This document shows, piece after piece, positions 33,004 to 42,072 of a DNA stretch of 64,000 nucleotides (the first letter of the stretch is position 1; the number at the start of each line of letters is the position of its first letter). The stretch is from CAZOWM01 sp964583615. Lineage in GTDB: Bacteria > Spirochaetota > B62-G9 > DRHN01. The notes under the pieces were generated by a model. The model was not told where the DNA came from, did not search any database, and saw nothing but the letters and a program-made list of their open reading frames with translations. The DNA lies in contig CAZOWM010000008.1 of assembly GCA_964583615.1 (NCBI GenBank), forward strand, positions 1-64,000. Reading direction: 5' to 3'. The position numbers were made by a program, and so were the translations under genes.

Positions 33004-34206
33004 GTGCATCTCTTTTTGCGCGAATTGCGGATCAACAGAGTAACCGGGCTCGGTGTTCTCGTCGGGCTGCTTTCCTTCGGCGTCCGGTTTATGGTGTTAA
33101 AGCCGAACAGGCTCGCAGGAGGAACGTTTTTTTTTGCGTGGGACGTGCTTTCTGCAGGCTCTGTGGTTTTGCTGGTTATTCCATGGATTCTTCTGCTTTT
33201 CCTCGATATCAAAGGGTATTCTGCACAGTTTACCGAAATTGCAGGCGCACTGCTGGGGGTTTTCGCAATTCTCTCGGTGTTCGTGCTCTGGGCGCACGCT
33301 GCATCAAACCTTCTGGAGTCCGAGCCCCGGTTCGCGCGCGCATCAATGGGTTTTGGCTCTCTGGGAATGATTCTCGGCGCATACATTGTGGCAAGCAGTT
33401 CCCTCAGGCATGAGTCTGTCCCGCGTATCTGGAAAACCCTGATTCCCCTTTTCGGCCTGGCTGTGCTCGCGGTATTACTCGTGTCAGGCTTTATGAATAA
33501 CCTCTCCATCATGAAGGAATTCGCGGTGAGAAAAGACCGCTTCCTCCAGGAGTTCGGCCGTCACATCGTTCTCTGCGGTTTTGCAGTGGCAGCAGCCGTG
33601 GCGATCGGCGCTCCTCTCGGTGTCTGGGCATTCAGAAAAAAACTGTTCGAAAAGCCGATTTTCTTTGCGGTGAACACAATACAGACAGTCCCCTCTCTCG
33701 CCCTGTTCGGACTCATGATCGCACCGCTTTCCATCCTCTCGCACCGGTTTCCACTGCTTCGTGAGCTTGGAATAAAGGGGGTGGGCACTGCGCCGGCTCT
33801 CATTGCCCTCTGTCTGTATGCCCTGCTCCCCATTACGAGGAATACCTATACGAGCCTGAAGGTACTGGATCCCTCGGTGATTGAGGCTGCAAAAGGGATG
33901 GGGATGGGAACACTGCAGATGCTTATGAGCGTTCAGCTTCCTCTTTCACTGCCTATCATTCTGAGCGGAATACGCATTTCAATGGTACAGGCGATAGGGA
34001 ACACCACTGTCGCCGCGCTCATCGGTGCGGGAGGGTTAGGAGTGTTCGTGTTTCAAGGGCTCGGCCAGGCCGTGCCCGATCTCATCCTGCTCGGAGCTGT
34101 TCCCGTAATACTGCTCGCGATTTTCACAGACAAGCTGATTGCGCTCCTCATCAGGATTATTACCCCTGAGGGGCTCGCACGGCAGAAAACAGTGCCAAGG
34201 AGATGA
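33004..34206 (+). CDS. Osmoprotectant ABC transporter, permease with N-terminal membrane extension
   Basis: This 400-residue permease is much longer than the usual 210-250 of OpuCB-type subunits. The first 170 residues add about five membrane helices. The C-terminal half is a standard BPD-transport inner-membrane domain, with the EAA loop around VIEAAKGMGMGTLQMLM (about 295-311) and GAGGLGVFVFQGL near 341-353. YehY-type osmoprotectant permeases have such an extension. GTG 33004 is the first start after the preceding gene; AGGGAGG overlaps it closely, so a TTG a few codons later is also possible. Confidence 0.88.
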   Translation: MHLFLRELRINRVTGLGVLVGLLSFGVRFMVLKPNRLAGGTFFFAWDVLSAGSVVLLVIPWILLLFLDIKGYSAQFTEIAGALLGVFAILSVFVLWAHAASNLLESEPRFARASMGFGSLGMILGAYIVASSSLRHESVPRIWKTLIPLFGLAVLAVLLVSGFMNNLSIMKEFAVRKDRFLQEFGRHIVLCGFAVAAAVAIGAPLGVWAFRKKLFEKPIFFAVNTIQTVPSLALFGLMIAPLSILSHRFPLLRELGIKGVGTAPALIALCLYALLPITRNTYTSLKVLDPSVIEAAKGMGMGTLQMLMSVQLPLSLPIILSGIRISMVQAIGNTTVAALIGAGGLGVFVFQGLGQAVPDLILLGAVPVILLAIFTDKLIALLIRIITPEGLARQKTVPRR

Positions 34207-34207
34207 G

Positions 34208-35326
34208 ATGATCGAGCTGAGGGATGTTACAAAACGCTATGAGAAAAACATTGCCGTTTGCAATCTCTTTCTCTCCGTGAACGAAGGAGAGGTATGCACG
34301 CTGATCGGCCCTTCCGGATGCGGGAAATCGACCACCATCAAGCTCATCAATCGAATGCTCGATCCGGAAAATGGAGAAATCTTTGTACGGGGAAAAAATG
34401 TCCGGGACTTCAAACCGGAAGCGCTCAGGCGGCAGATCGGCTATGTGATTCAGTATGTCGGCCTCTTCCCGCACATGAGCGTTGCGGAAAACATCGGGAT
34501 TGTGCCGAAAATGCTTGGGTGGGGAAAAGCCCTGATTAAAAGCCGTATTGACGAGCTTCTCAGTCTCGTGGATCTTGACCCATTGCAGTACAGGAGCACG
34601 TATCCCCACGAGCTTTCGGGGGGAGAGGCGCAGAGAATCGGAGTTGCCCGCGCGCTCGCAGCAGACCCGCCGGTTTTGCTGATGGATGAGCCTTTCGGGG
34701 CGGTCGACCCTCTCACACGGGAGGTACTCCAGGCTGAGTTCATTAAGATCCAAAAAACTCTGAAAAAGACCGTTGTATTCGTCACGCACGATATTGATGA
34801 GGCGGTGAGAATCGCAGACCGCATTGCGCTGATGCGCGGCGGAAGTATCGTCCAGCATGATACTCCGGAGAACATACTCGCGCGTCCCCTCAACAAATTC
34901 GTTCATGATTTTGTGGGTACGGACAGAGCGCTGAAGCGATTGTCGAGGTTTACTGTGGGAAAGATTATGCGAAAAGACAACTCCGTTGTTCTCACGGATT
35001 CCAAAACCGCCGGCTTTGAAAAACTCCGGGGAAAGAAATCGCTCAGGTTTCTCTGGGTGCTGGACAACGAAAGGAGACTTCTGGGCTGGGCCGACACGCG
35101 CGAGATAGGCGAGAACGCAGCGCTTGCTGAGGCGATGACAGATGTGCGCAACTCACAGTTCGGCGTTCGGGAGGATGCGACCCTCAGGGAAGCGCTTTCG
35201 CGTATGCTCGGGGAAGGGGTGAAAGCGATGCCTGTGTTGGATTATGAATCGAGGGTTGTGGGAGAAATCGGACTGAAAGACATCGAAAAGGTCACTGAAG
35301 AGACGGAAAGGCAATGGAAAGAGTAA
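34208..35326 (+). CDS. Osmoprotectant ABC transporter, ATP-binding protein with CBS domains
   Basis: This is the ProV/OpuCA-type ATPase of 372 residues. Walker A is GPSGCGKST (34-42), the signature LSGGEAQRIGVARALA near 136-151, and Walker B LLMDEPFGAVD near 157-167. The C-terminal part (about 255-370) holds a pair of CBS-like domains (for example FGVREDATLREALSRM and GEIGLKDIE), which in OpuA-type systems sense ionic strength. It starts two bases after the permease stop, behind AAGGAGA, and overlaps the next permease by 13 bases. Confidence 0.92.
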   Translation: MIELRDVTKRYEKNIAVCNLFLSVNEGEVCTLIGPSGCGKSTTIKLINRMLDPENGEIFVRGKNVRDFKPEALRRQIGYVIQYVGLFPHMSVAENIGIVPKMLGWGKALIKSRIDELLSLVDLDPLQYRSTYPHELSGGEAQRIGVARALAADPPVLLMDEPFGAVDPLTREVLQAEFIKIQKTLKKTVVFVTHDIDEAVRIADRIALMRGGSIVQHDTPENILARPLNKFVHDFVGTDRALKRLSRFTVGKIMRKDNSVVLTDSKTAGFEKLRGKKSLRFLWVLDNERRLLGWADTREIGENAALAEAMTDVRNSQFGVREDATLREALSRMLGEGVKAMPVLDYESRVVGEIGLKDIEKVTEETERQWKE

Positions 35327-36066
35327 AGAGGATCAGGGGATGGGTGTGCACTGCAGCGCTCGCCGCTGTTTTCGTCTACCTCGTATCTAATATGGAACTG
35401 TGGCGTATCGGGCTGACGCTTCTCTTTCCTCCAGAGTCTGAAGTGATATACCCCCGGGCGCAGCTTCTGCAGCTTTTGCGGGAACACCTCGTGCTCGTCC
35501 TGTCGTCGAGTTTCACCGCGTCCGTTACCGGTATAACGGTCGGCGTGTTTGCGACGCGTCCTGCGGGCCAGGATTATCTGTACATCATCAATGACCTCAG
35601 TTCACTTGCGCAGACCGTTCCTCCTGTTGCAGTGCTCGCACTGGCGGTTCCTTTTATAGGTTTCGGGTTTAAACCGACCGTGCTCGCACTCTTTCTGTAC
35701 AGCATTCTTCCCGTGCTCCGCAACACCATATCAGGCATCGAATCCGTATCCCCAAAGCTCATAGAAGCGGCGTCCGGTATAGGGATGAAGAGGTTTCAGA
35801 TTCTTCTCCATGTGGAACTTCCTCTCTCTATAAAGGTGATTATGGCGGGTATCCGCACCTCGGTGGTCATCAATGTCGGCACCGCAACCGCAGGCGCTGT
35901 TGTCGGCGCCGGAGGGCTCGGGGCTCCCATCATCTCAGGGCTCGTACGAGAGAATCCGGCGTTTGTTCTCGAGGGAGCGATTGCTGCCGCGCTTTTGGCA
36001 TTTACCTTCGATCAGGTCCTCGCACAGGTTGAAAGCGCCCTGTTCAAAGGCTATGGAACAGAATGA
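35314..36066 (+). CDS. Osmoprotectant ABC transporter, second permease
   Basis: This permease of 250 residues is of normal length for the family. The EAA loop is in PKLIEAASGIGMKRFQILLHVELP (split around 146-169), and GAGGLGAPIISGL follows near 200-212. The N-terminal helix starts immediately. It overlaps the ATPase gene by 13 bases, which points to coupled translation. With the long permease it forms a heterodimeric membrane part. Its stop is 37 bases from the convergent tctB-like gene, and no clear terminator lies between. Confidence 0.9.
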   Translation: MERVKRIRGWVCTAALAAVFVYLVSNMELWRIGLTLLFPPESEVIYPRAQLLQLLREHLVLVLSSSFTASVTGITVGVFATRPAGQDYLYIINDLSSLAQTVPPVAVLALAVPFIGFGFKPTVLALFLYSILPVLRNTISGIESVSPKLIEAASGIGMKRFQILLHVELPLSIKVIMAGIRTSVVINVGTATAGAVVGAGGLGAPIISGLVRENPAFVLEGAIAAALLAFTFDQVLAQVESALFKGYGTE

Positions 36067-36103
36067 AGGGGTATACGGCTGATGGAGACGACCGAGGCAG
36101 ATG

Positions 36104-36550
36104 TCAGAAGAGGACACCTCTGGGAAAGGAGACAAGAAGAAGTTTTGAGAAGAAAAGATAGAACGCTCCGACAAACACACCGGTGGTGACGACTTTTATC
36201 GTGATTGCGCGAATGCTCCGGTTTTTTTTGTCAAGAAGAACATTCATGACCGAGATGAACAAAACACTCGTAACAGCAAAGCCCAGCAGTTTTATTAAAA
36301 AAGCCCACGCAATAACAAGAAGGATACAGAGCAGTATGACCGGATAGCTGATGTTATCTCCTTCGAAAATACGGATTTTTTCCTTCTTGAAAAAACTCAG
36401 GGCAAAGAGAAGTATGGCCAGAAATCCGAGAATGGATATGATCACCCGGGGAAAAAGGTAGCCGAATCTCGTGAATGAAAGAGACTCGAACCAGAAGTAG
36501 ACGCATATCCCCGCGATTATGAGAAAGGATATTCTATCTGCGTTTCGCAT
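36104..36550 (-). CDS. tctB: Tripartite tricarboxylate transporter, small membrane subunit TctB
   Basis: This small protein of 148 residues has four hydrophobic segments, as in TctB: helices at about 8-25, 31-52, 66-91 and 119-138. TctB works with TctA to import citrate-like or other carboxylates, using a periplasmic binding protein and an ion gradient. It is poorly conserved in sequence, so the call rests on size, topology and position directly after tctA, with which it overlaps by 17 bases. The order tctC-tctA-tctB places the small subunit last. Confidence 0.82.
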   Translation of the reverse strand: MRNADRISFLIIAGICVYFWFESLSFTRFGYLFPRVIISILGFLAILLFALSFFKKEKIRIFEGDNISYPVILLCILLVIAWAFLIKLLGFAVTSVLFISVMNVLLDKKNRSIRAITIKVVTTGVFVGAFYLFFSKLLLVSFPRGVLF

Positions 36551-38051
36551 ATTTTTTTCTACCGCCCGTGTATTTACGAATGACCGGCCAACCCGCAGAG
36601 ACCACGGTGAGGATGATCAGAATAATCGAGATGGGTCTGGTGAAGAACATGCCGAGCAGCGATCCCGATGCTTTTCCCATGAGAATCGACTGTACGAGCC
36701 CCTGCTCACAGATATTCCCGAGTATGAGCCCGAGTACGATCGGGCCAGGTCCGAATCCTGCCTTTCTTCCGATGTATCCAACAAGCCCGAAAAATATCAT
36801 CGTGTACACATCGAACATGTTCCGCTCTATTGAGTACGAGCCGATGAAGGTGAGAAACAGGATGAAGGGAGCGAGAAAGGGGATGGGAATGTTTGTGATC
36901 ATTCTTGAGACGAGCTTTCCGCTGTAAATTCCCATCGGGAGCATGAGTATGTTTGAGAGAATAAGCGAAAGAATAAATGTATAGGTGACGTGGCCGTGAA
37001 TAGTAAAGAGATCCACACCCGGCCGCATCCCCTGCAGAAGCAGCGCGCCAAGAAGAACGGCGGCAGGAGGGGCACCTGGAATCCCAAGGGTGAGAAGCGG
37101 AATCATGGAACCGGAAACCTCCGCGTTATTTGATGCCTCCGACGCGGCAACTCCGTCGATTATTCCCCTTCCGAATTTTTCAGGATACCGCGACGCACGA
37201 ACAGCCTCATTGTATGAGACCATGCTTGCGATATTTCCGCCTGCCCCCGGAATGATACCGACAATCGTTCCAATGATTGCGGAACGGATGATCAGGACCG
37301 GCCGTTTCAAAAGCTTCAATACGACATTCATGACCACCTTTTTCTGCGTTCTGTATGGAATGACGCTGTAGTGCGTGTCCTTTTTCTCGATCATTCCGAT
37401 CACTTCCGGAATGCAAAAAATTCCGATGAGCGCGGGAATGAGCCCGACACCACCCTGAAGGCTCACACTCCCGAAGGTGAAACGCACGCTGCCTTCGATC
37501 GGCGCTATACCGATTGAGCTCACAAGCAGCCCGAACGCTCCGCCGATAAGCCCTTTTAATATCGACTTTGATGCGAGTGTTGCGATGATCGTAAGCCCGA
37601 ACACGGTGAGCCAGAAGAACTCCGGGGGTCCGAACTTGAGTGAGGCCTTTGAGAGCGGAGGGGAAAGAAACAGCAGGAAGAGCACACCGATGAGCCCTCC
37701 GATCACGGAGGCTATGGTTGCCGTGACGATCGCCTTGTAGGAATCGCCCTTTTTTGCCATTGCGTATCCGTCAAAAGTCGTCGCAATTGCAGACGGCGTT
37801 CCGGGGGTGTTGATGAGTATGGCCGAGAAGCTGCCGCCGAAAATGGCTCCGCAATAGATACCGCCAAGAAGAACAAGGCCGTGAATCGGAGACATTGCAA
37901 AGGTGAACGGGACAAGGAGCGCAATGGCCATTGTGGCGGTGAGGCCGGGAAGCGCCCCGACAACGATTCCCGAGCCCGTGCCCAGGACGACAAAAAGGAT
38001 ATTCATCGGGGTGAAGAGGCTACCAAGAGCTTTGAGAAAAAAGGAACCCAT
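36534..38051 (-). CDS. tctA: Tripartite tricarboxylate transporter, large membrane subunit TctA
   Basis: TctA is the polytopic translocating subunit. This protein of 505 residues has family landmarks: PGLTATMAIALLVPFT near the N-terminus, GGSFSAILINTPGTPSAIATTFDGYAMAKKG (the conserved substrate-site glycine/proline stretch, split around 73-103), and IPGAGGNIASMVSYNEAVRAS near 260-280. The last is followed by NNAEVSGSMIPLLTLGIPG, a repeat of the same pattern in the second half. Substrates of the family range from citrate and tartrate to aromatic acids. Confidence 0.93.
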   Translation of the reverse strand: MGSFFLKALGSLFTPMNILFVVLGTGSGIVVGALPGLTATMAIALLVPFTFAMSPIHGLVLLGGIYCGAIFGGSFSAILINTPGTPSAIATTFDGYAMAKKGDSYKAIVTATIASVIGGLIGVLFLLFLSPPLSKASLKFGPPEFFWLTVFGLTIIATLASKSILKGLIGGAFGLLVSSIGIAPIEGSVRFTFGSVSLQGGVGLIPALIGIFCIPEVIGMIEKKDTHYSVIPYRTQKKVVMNVVLKLLKRPVLIIRSAIIGTIVGIIPGAGGNIASMVSYNEAVRASRYPEKFGRGIIDGVAASEASNNAEVSGSMIPLLTLGIPGAPPAAVLLGALLLQGMRPGVDLFTIHGHVTYTFILSLILSNILMLPMGIYSGKLVSRMITNIPIPFLAPFILFLTFIGSYSIERNMFDVYTMIFFGLVGYIGRKAGFGPGPIVLGLILGNICEQGLVQSILMGKASGSLLGMFFTRPISIILIILTVVSAGWPVIRKYTGGRKKYAKRR

Positions 38052-38097
38052 GACTCTTTTTCTTTGTTTTTACCTCACGTCCCGAAATTTTTGGATA

Positions 38098-38126
38098 CGC
38101 AGAGGCGATACCGGACCACCTCTGCG
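38098..38126 (-). other. Stable intercistronic hairpin between tctC and tctA
   Basis: CGCAGAGG (38098-38105) pairs with CCTCTGCG (38119-38126) in a perfect 8-bp stem with a 13-base loop. On the coding strand no T-run follows, so it is not a terminator. Such hairpins downstream of binding-protein genes often protect the upstream message and give more binding protein than permease. Confidence 0.5.
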
Positions 38127-38172
38127 ATTGTGTTTTCCTGGCTTCTGCAGAGAAGCAGTTTTCGTATGCGGC

Positions 38173-39168
38173 TCACAGTTCGAGTTCCTTGAGCGCTTCC
38201 GTGTACTCTACTATCTTTTCTTCTATGTACTCCGCAAAGGCATCCGCTTTGACCTTCATCACGAGAAATCCGAGATCTTCCATTTTGCTCACGAATTTCG
38301 GGCTTTCGCATGCCTGCTCGAAAGCCTTTTCAAGCGTTCTTATCACGTCTTCCGGTGTGCCCGGAGGAACACATACACCGCGGTCGATTCCTGCAGTCAT
38401 GTCGACACCGAGCTCTTTGAACGTCGGTACATCGGCGAGATGGGGCTTGAACCGATCTTCGGTTCCCATTGCCAGGATGATGATCTTTTCCTTGTGCTGC
38501 ACGAGATCATTGGAGTTGGCGAAGAGCGCCTGTGTGTGCCCGCCGAGAAAATTTGCCACGGACGGTGCGGCACCTGTTGAGGGGATGTAGGTGAATTTGG
38601 CACCCGTCAGTTTCTGCAGCTGTAAAAGCGCGAGGTGATGGCCGCTGTGCGTGCCGGAGCCCCCGATCGTGATTTTCCCCGGGTGGCCCAGTGCATACGA
38701 AAGAAAATCGTCAAGGGTCTTGAACCTGCTGTCATTGAGCACTGCGAGCCCGATCGGTGTAGACTGAAAGAGATACACGGGAACGAGCTGTTCCGTTTCG
38801 TATCCTGCATTATCCCTGACGAGAGGCTGTATGATGATGTGAGGGATGTTGTTTCCGCAAATCGTATACCCGTCGGGTTTTGACTTTACGAGATTCGACC
38901 ACGCCACCGCGCCTCCAGCGCCCGGCATATGTTTTATCAGCACGTTCACGCCGAGCGCAGCCTCGAGGTCTTCTTTCTGGTACTGGGCTGTAATATCGGA
39001 CTGTCCCCCTGGATCAAAAGGGATGACATAATCGATGTTTCGAGTCGGATACTGCGCCACTTCTTCTTTCTCCCCTTCCGGAAAAGCGAGAGAAGCGGAC
39101 AGAAAAATAAGAACAAAAAGAAAAAAGAAAAGAGAAGAATACTTTATACCTTGAAACGCCTTTTTCAT
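38173..39168 (-). CDS. tctC: Tripartite tricarboxylate transporter, substrate-binding protein TctC (Bug family)
   Basis: The 331-residue protein has a signal peptide (about 1-30, ending near SLAFPEG) and a Bug-type periplasmic binding fold. PTRNIDYVIPFDPGGQSDI (41-59) is the typical first ligand loop, followed by KHMPGAGGAVAWSNLVKSKPDGYT (split over 79-102). PSTGAAPSVANFLGGHTQALFAN near 190 and GVCVPPGTPEDV near 275 also match. ATG 39168 has AGGAGG-like purines upstream. It is the first gene of the tct operon; a hairpin separates it from tctA. Confidence 0.92.
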   Translation of the reverse strand: MKKAFQGIKYSSLFFFLFVLIFLSASLAFPEGEKEEVAQYPTRNIDYVIPFDPGGQSDITAQYQKEDLEAALGVNVLIKHMPGAGGAVAWSNLVKSKPDGYTICGNNIPHIIIQPLVRDNAGYETEQLVPVYLFQSTPIGLAVLNDSRFKTLDDFLSYALGHPGKITIGGSGTHSGHHLALLQLQKLTGAKFTYIPSTGAAPSVANFLGGHTQALFANSNDLVQHKEKIIILAMGTEDRFKPHLADVPTFKELGVDMTAGIDRGVCVPPGTPEDVIRTLEKAFEQACESPKFVSKMEDLGFLVMKVKADAFAEYIEEKIVEYTEALKELEL

Positions 39169-39351
39169 GGTGTCCTCCTGAAAGGCTGGAATTACACATA
39201 ATGGTACTGAATATTCGCAGTGCTGTAAAGAGAAGGCAGGAGCGGAAAGAAAAAAAAATCTTATAAACCGGCGAAACTATAAATATTTTTAATAATTTGA
39301 TTATGGAAGAAAAATCACAGGAAGAGTGTTTCTTGAGAGAGAGGAAAAACG

Positions 39352-40029
39352 ATGCGAAGAATAAGGGAAACACCCACCTGTGACAGGCCGCGGGAAAAGC
39401 TGTACAGGAACGGTCCCGCATATCTCACGGATGTGGAACTGGTGGTTTTGCTGCTGGGTAGCGGCGTGAAGGGATTCGACGTATTTGCGATCGCAGAAAA
39501 AGCGCGAGAATTTCTCGAAGAGAACGCACTTCTTCTGAAGGAAGATTTTTCGGCATTTATGCAGGGGCTCATCGGGATCAGGGGGCTTGGGAAGGCGAAG
39601 GCTGCACTTTTTGCGGCATGCTGTGAGCTCTGTTCACGCCTGCACAGTAAGAAGACTCAGACAATTAAAAGTGCCGCTGACATTTATCCCTTTCTTTCCT
39701 ATCTCTCAGCCAAACGGCAGGAGCACTTCGTGTGCGTCCATCTCAACGGTGCAAACAGAGTGGTTTCGTGCAGGACCGTCACCATCGGGCTCGTCGATCA
39801 GGCTCTCGTGCACCCCAGAGAAGTGTTCTCCGATGCAGTAAAGGAAAAGGCCTCAAAGATTATCGTTGCGCATAACCACCCTGCAGGAGGTCTTTTTCCA
39901 AGTGATGAAGATATTTCCGTGACTCGGAACCTGAACCGGGCCGGGGAACTGCTCGGGATCGCTCTCCTGGATCATCTCATTATCGGCGGCGACGGCTATT
40001 TCAGCTTCAGGGAAGAAGGCCTCCTGTAG
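39352..40029 (+). CDS. radC: RadC-family JAB1/MPN protein
   Basis: This protein of 225 residues has the two RadC parts. The N-terminal helix-hairpin-helix region has GIRGLGKAKA (75-84), and the C-terminal JAMM-type metalloprotease-like domain has VAHNHPAGGLFPSDED (172-187) with metal-binding His174, His176 and Asp185 or Asp187. RadC was once linked to DNA repair in E. coli, but its role is unsettled. GAGAGG precedes ATG 39352. It is followed by a terminator-like hairpin overlapping its stop codon, so uvrB is likely transcribed separately. Confidence 0.9.
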   Translation: MRRIRETPTCDRPREKLYRNGPAYLTDVELVVLLLGSGVKGFDVFAIAEKAREFLEENALLLKEDFSAFMQGLIGIRGLGKAKAALFAACCELCSRLHSKKTQTIKSAADIYPFLSYLSAKRQEHFVCVHLNGANRVVSCRTVTIGLVDQALVHPREVFSDAVKEKASKIIVAHNHPAGGLFPSDEDISVTRNLNRAGELLGIALLDHLIIGGDGYFSFREEGLL

Positions 40030-40047
40030 AGCCGGGCTCTTTGTTTT
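40028..40047 (+). terminator. Intrinsic terminator overlapping the radC stop
   Basis: AGAGC (40028-40032) pairs with GCTCT (40036-40040) around CGG and is followed by TTGTTTT. The stem starts within the radC stop codon. The T-rich tail overlaps the -35 element of the uvrB promoter. Confidence 0.5.
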
Positions 40048-40074
40048 GACTTTTGAGTGTGCGGACGATATCAT
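40046..40074 (+). promoter_or_regulatory. Predicted sigma-70 promoter of uvrB, placing the start codon at +1
   Basis: TTGACT (40046-40051) and TATCAT (40069-40074) are exactly 17 bases apart. The expected transcription start is about 40081, which is the A of the uvrB ATG. No ribosome binding site precedes that ATG, so a leaderless message is possible. Confidence 0.6.
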
Positions 40075-40080
40075 GTGTAC

Positions 40081-42072
40081 ATGCCGGACTTCAAGTTGCG
40101 GGCACCGTACCGACCGAAGGGGGACCAGAGCAAAGCTGTTGAGGAGCTTTCCGCAGGGGTGATGGCGGGTGAACGCGCGCAGACACTTCTCGGGGTCACC
40201 GGTTCGGGAAAGACCTATACAATGGCGGCGGTGATCGAGAAAATAAACAGGCCCACGCTCGTCATCTCCCACAACAAGACGCTTGCCGCACAGCTGTACC
40301 GTGAGTTCAAGGATTTTTTCCCGGGGAATGCGGTCGAGTATTTTGTCAGCTATTACGACTATTATCAGCCCGAGGCCTACCTTCCCGCGACGGACACGTT
40401 TATCGAGAAGGATTTTTCCATCAATGACGAGATCGACAGGATGAGGCTTGCTGCGACCTCGTCGCTCATGGAGAGAGATGACGTCATTGTGGTCGCAACA
40501 GTGTCATGCATCTATGGAGTGGGAAATCCGAGGGTGTACAGGAGGATGCGTCTGCAGCTGGAACGGGGAAAGGAATACGAGCGTGACTCTGTACTCAGGA
40601 AGCTCGTGGATATCCAGTACAGCAGAAACGATTACGATTTCAAGCGGTCGACTTTCCGGGTAAGGGGGGATGTCATAGAGATATTTCCTAGCTATGCGCA
40701 GTACAGCCTGCGGGCTGAATTTTTCGGCGATGAGCTGGAGAATATTTCCGTTTTCAATCCGCTCACAGGTGCGGTCATTGAGGAAAGAGAAAGCGTCATC
40801 GTGTACCCTGCTTCGCACTACGTGATTGAGCAGCAGAACCTGAATGACGCGATCGTGAAGATTGAGGAGGAGCTCAAGGAACGGTACCAGTACTTCCTTT
40901 CCAGCAATAAACTGCTCGAAGCGCAGAGGATCAAATCACGTACGGAGTACGATATGGAGATGATGCGGGAAATGGGATACTGCAACGGCATAGAGAACTA
41001 CTCCCGGCACATATTTGGCAGAGATGAGGGGGAAAGGCCTGCGGTCCTCATTGATTATTTCTCAGAGCATTTCATCATGTTCATAGACGAATCTCACGTT
41101 ACCATTCCGCAGATCGGCGGAATGTACGAGGGCGACAGATCGAGAAAACTTTCCCTCGTGGAGCACGGGTTCAGGCTTCCGTCGGCCCTTGACAACCGTC
41201 CGCTCTATTTTGAAGAGTTCGAGAATATGATAAATCAGGTCATTTTCGCATCCGCAACCCCGCGCCCATACGAGAGAGATAAAAGCTCGAAGGTCGTGGA
41301 GCAGATTATCAGGCCCACCGGGCTCATCGATCCGGAGATATCTGTCAGGGAAGCGAAGCACCAGATCGACGATCTGATCGGCGAAATTCGCGAGCGGGTG
41401 AACAACAATGAGAGGGTGCTCGTGACCACACTCACCAAGCGGATGGCTGAGGATCTCTCACAGTACCTCGCGAATCTCGGGATTCGCGTCACATACCTTC
41501 ACTCGGAGGTGCACACGATCGAGCGGACGGATATTCTCAGGGATTTACGGGCAGGTGAATTTGATGTGCTCGTGGGGATCAATCTTTTGCGTGAAGGTCT
41601 CGACCTCCCCGAAGTCTCTCTTGTGGCAATCCTCGATGCAGACAAGGTCGGTTTTCTACGGTCTACGACGTCGCTCATACAGATAACCGGGAGGGCTGCG
41701 CGAAATGTGAACGGAAAGGTGATCATGTATGCAGATCACGTGAGCGACGCGATGCGCGATGCAATCGATGAAACGAACAGGCGGAGGCAGATTCAGGAGT
41801 CGTACAATAAAGAACACGGAATCGTGCCGACGAGCATCAGCAAAGAGATCGTCGACATACTCGAGCGGAAGAAAAAAGAGAAAGAGGATATATCCCAGCG
41901 AGATCTTCATATCATTGCGAAGCAGTACAACATGCTCAATCCCACGCACAGGAAGCGGTATATCAATGAGTGTGAGCGGGAAATGGTCGAGGCTGCAAAG
42001 AACCTTGATTTCGAGCGTGCAATCGTGTTCCGCGAAGAAATCGAAAAGGTAAAGGCTGAGCACAAAGTATGA
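40081..42072 (+). CDS. uvrB: Excinuclease ABC subunit B
   Basis: UvrB verifies damage and loads UvrC in nucleotide excision repair. This copy of 663 residues has Walker A GVTGSGKT (38-45), the damage-verifying beta-hairpin region YYDYYQPEAYLPATDTFIEKD (split around 92-112), DESHVTIPQI, and the C-terminal UVR motif MVEAAKNLDFERAIVFREEIE near 640. ATG 40081 is chosen because the protein then begins MPDFKLRAPYRP, the normal family start; GTG 40057 would add eight residues. Its stop overlaps the next start (ATGA). Confidence 0.95.
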   Translation: MPDFKLRAPYRPKGDQSKAVEELSAGVMAGERAQTLLGVTGSGKTYTMAAVIEKINRPTLVISHNKTLAAQLYREFKDFFPGNAVEYFVSYYDYYQPEAYLPATDTFIEKDFSINDEIDRMRLAATSSLMERDDVIVVATVSCIYGVGNPRVYRRMRLQLERGKEYERDSVLRKLVDIQYSRNDYDFKRSTFRVRGDVIEIFPSYAQYSLRAEFFGDELENISVFNPLTGAVIEERESVIVYPASHYVIEQQNLNDAIVKIEEELKERYQYFLSSNKLLEAQRIKSRTEYDMEMMREMGYCNGIENYSRHIFGRDEGERPAVLIDYFSEHFIMFIDESHVTIPQIGGMYEGDRSRKLSLVEHGFRLPSALDNRPLYFEEFENMINQVIFASATPRPYERDKSSKVVEQIIRPTGLIDPEISVREAKHQIDDLIGEIRERVNNNERVLVTTLTKRMAEDLSQYLANLGIRVTYLHSEVHTIERTDILRDLRAGEFDVLVGINLLREGLDLPEVSLVAILDADKVGFLRSTTSLIQITGRAARNVNGKVIMYADHVSDAMRDAIDETNRRRQIQESYNKEHGIVPTSISKEIVDILERKKKEKEDISQRDLHIIAKQYNMLNPTHRKRYINECEREMVEAAKNLDFERAIVFREEIEKVKAEHKV

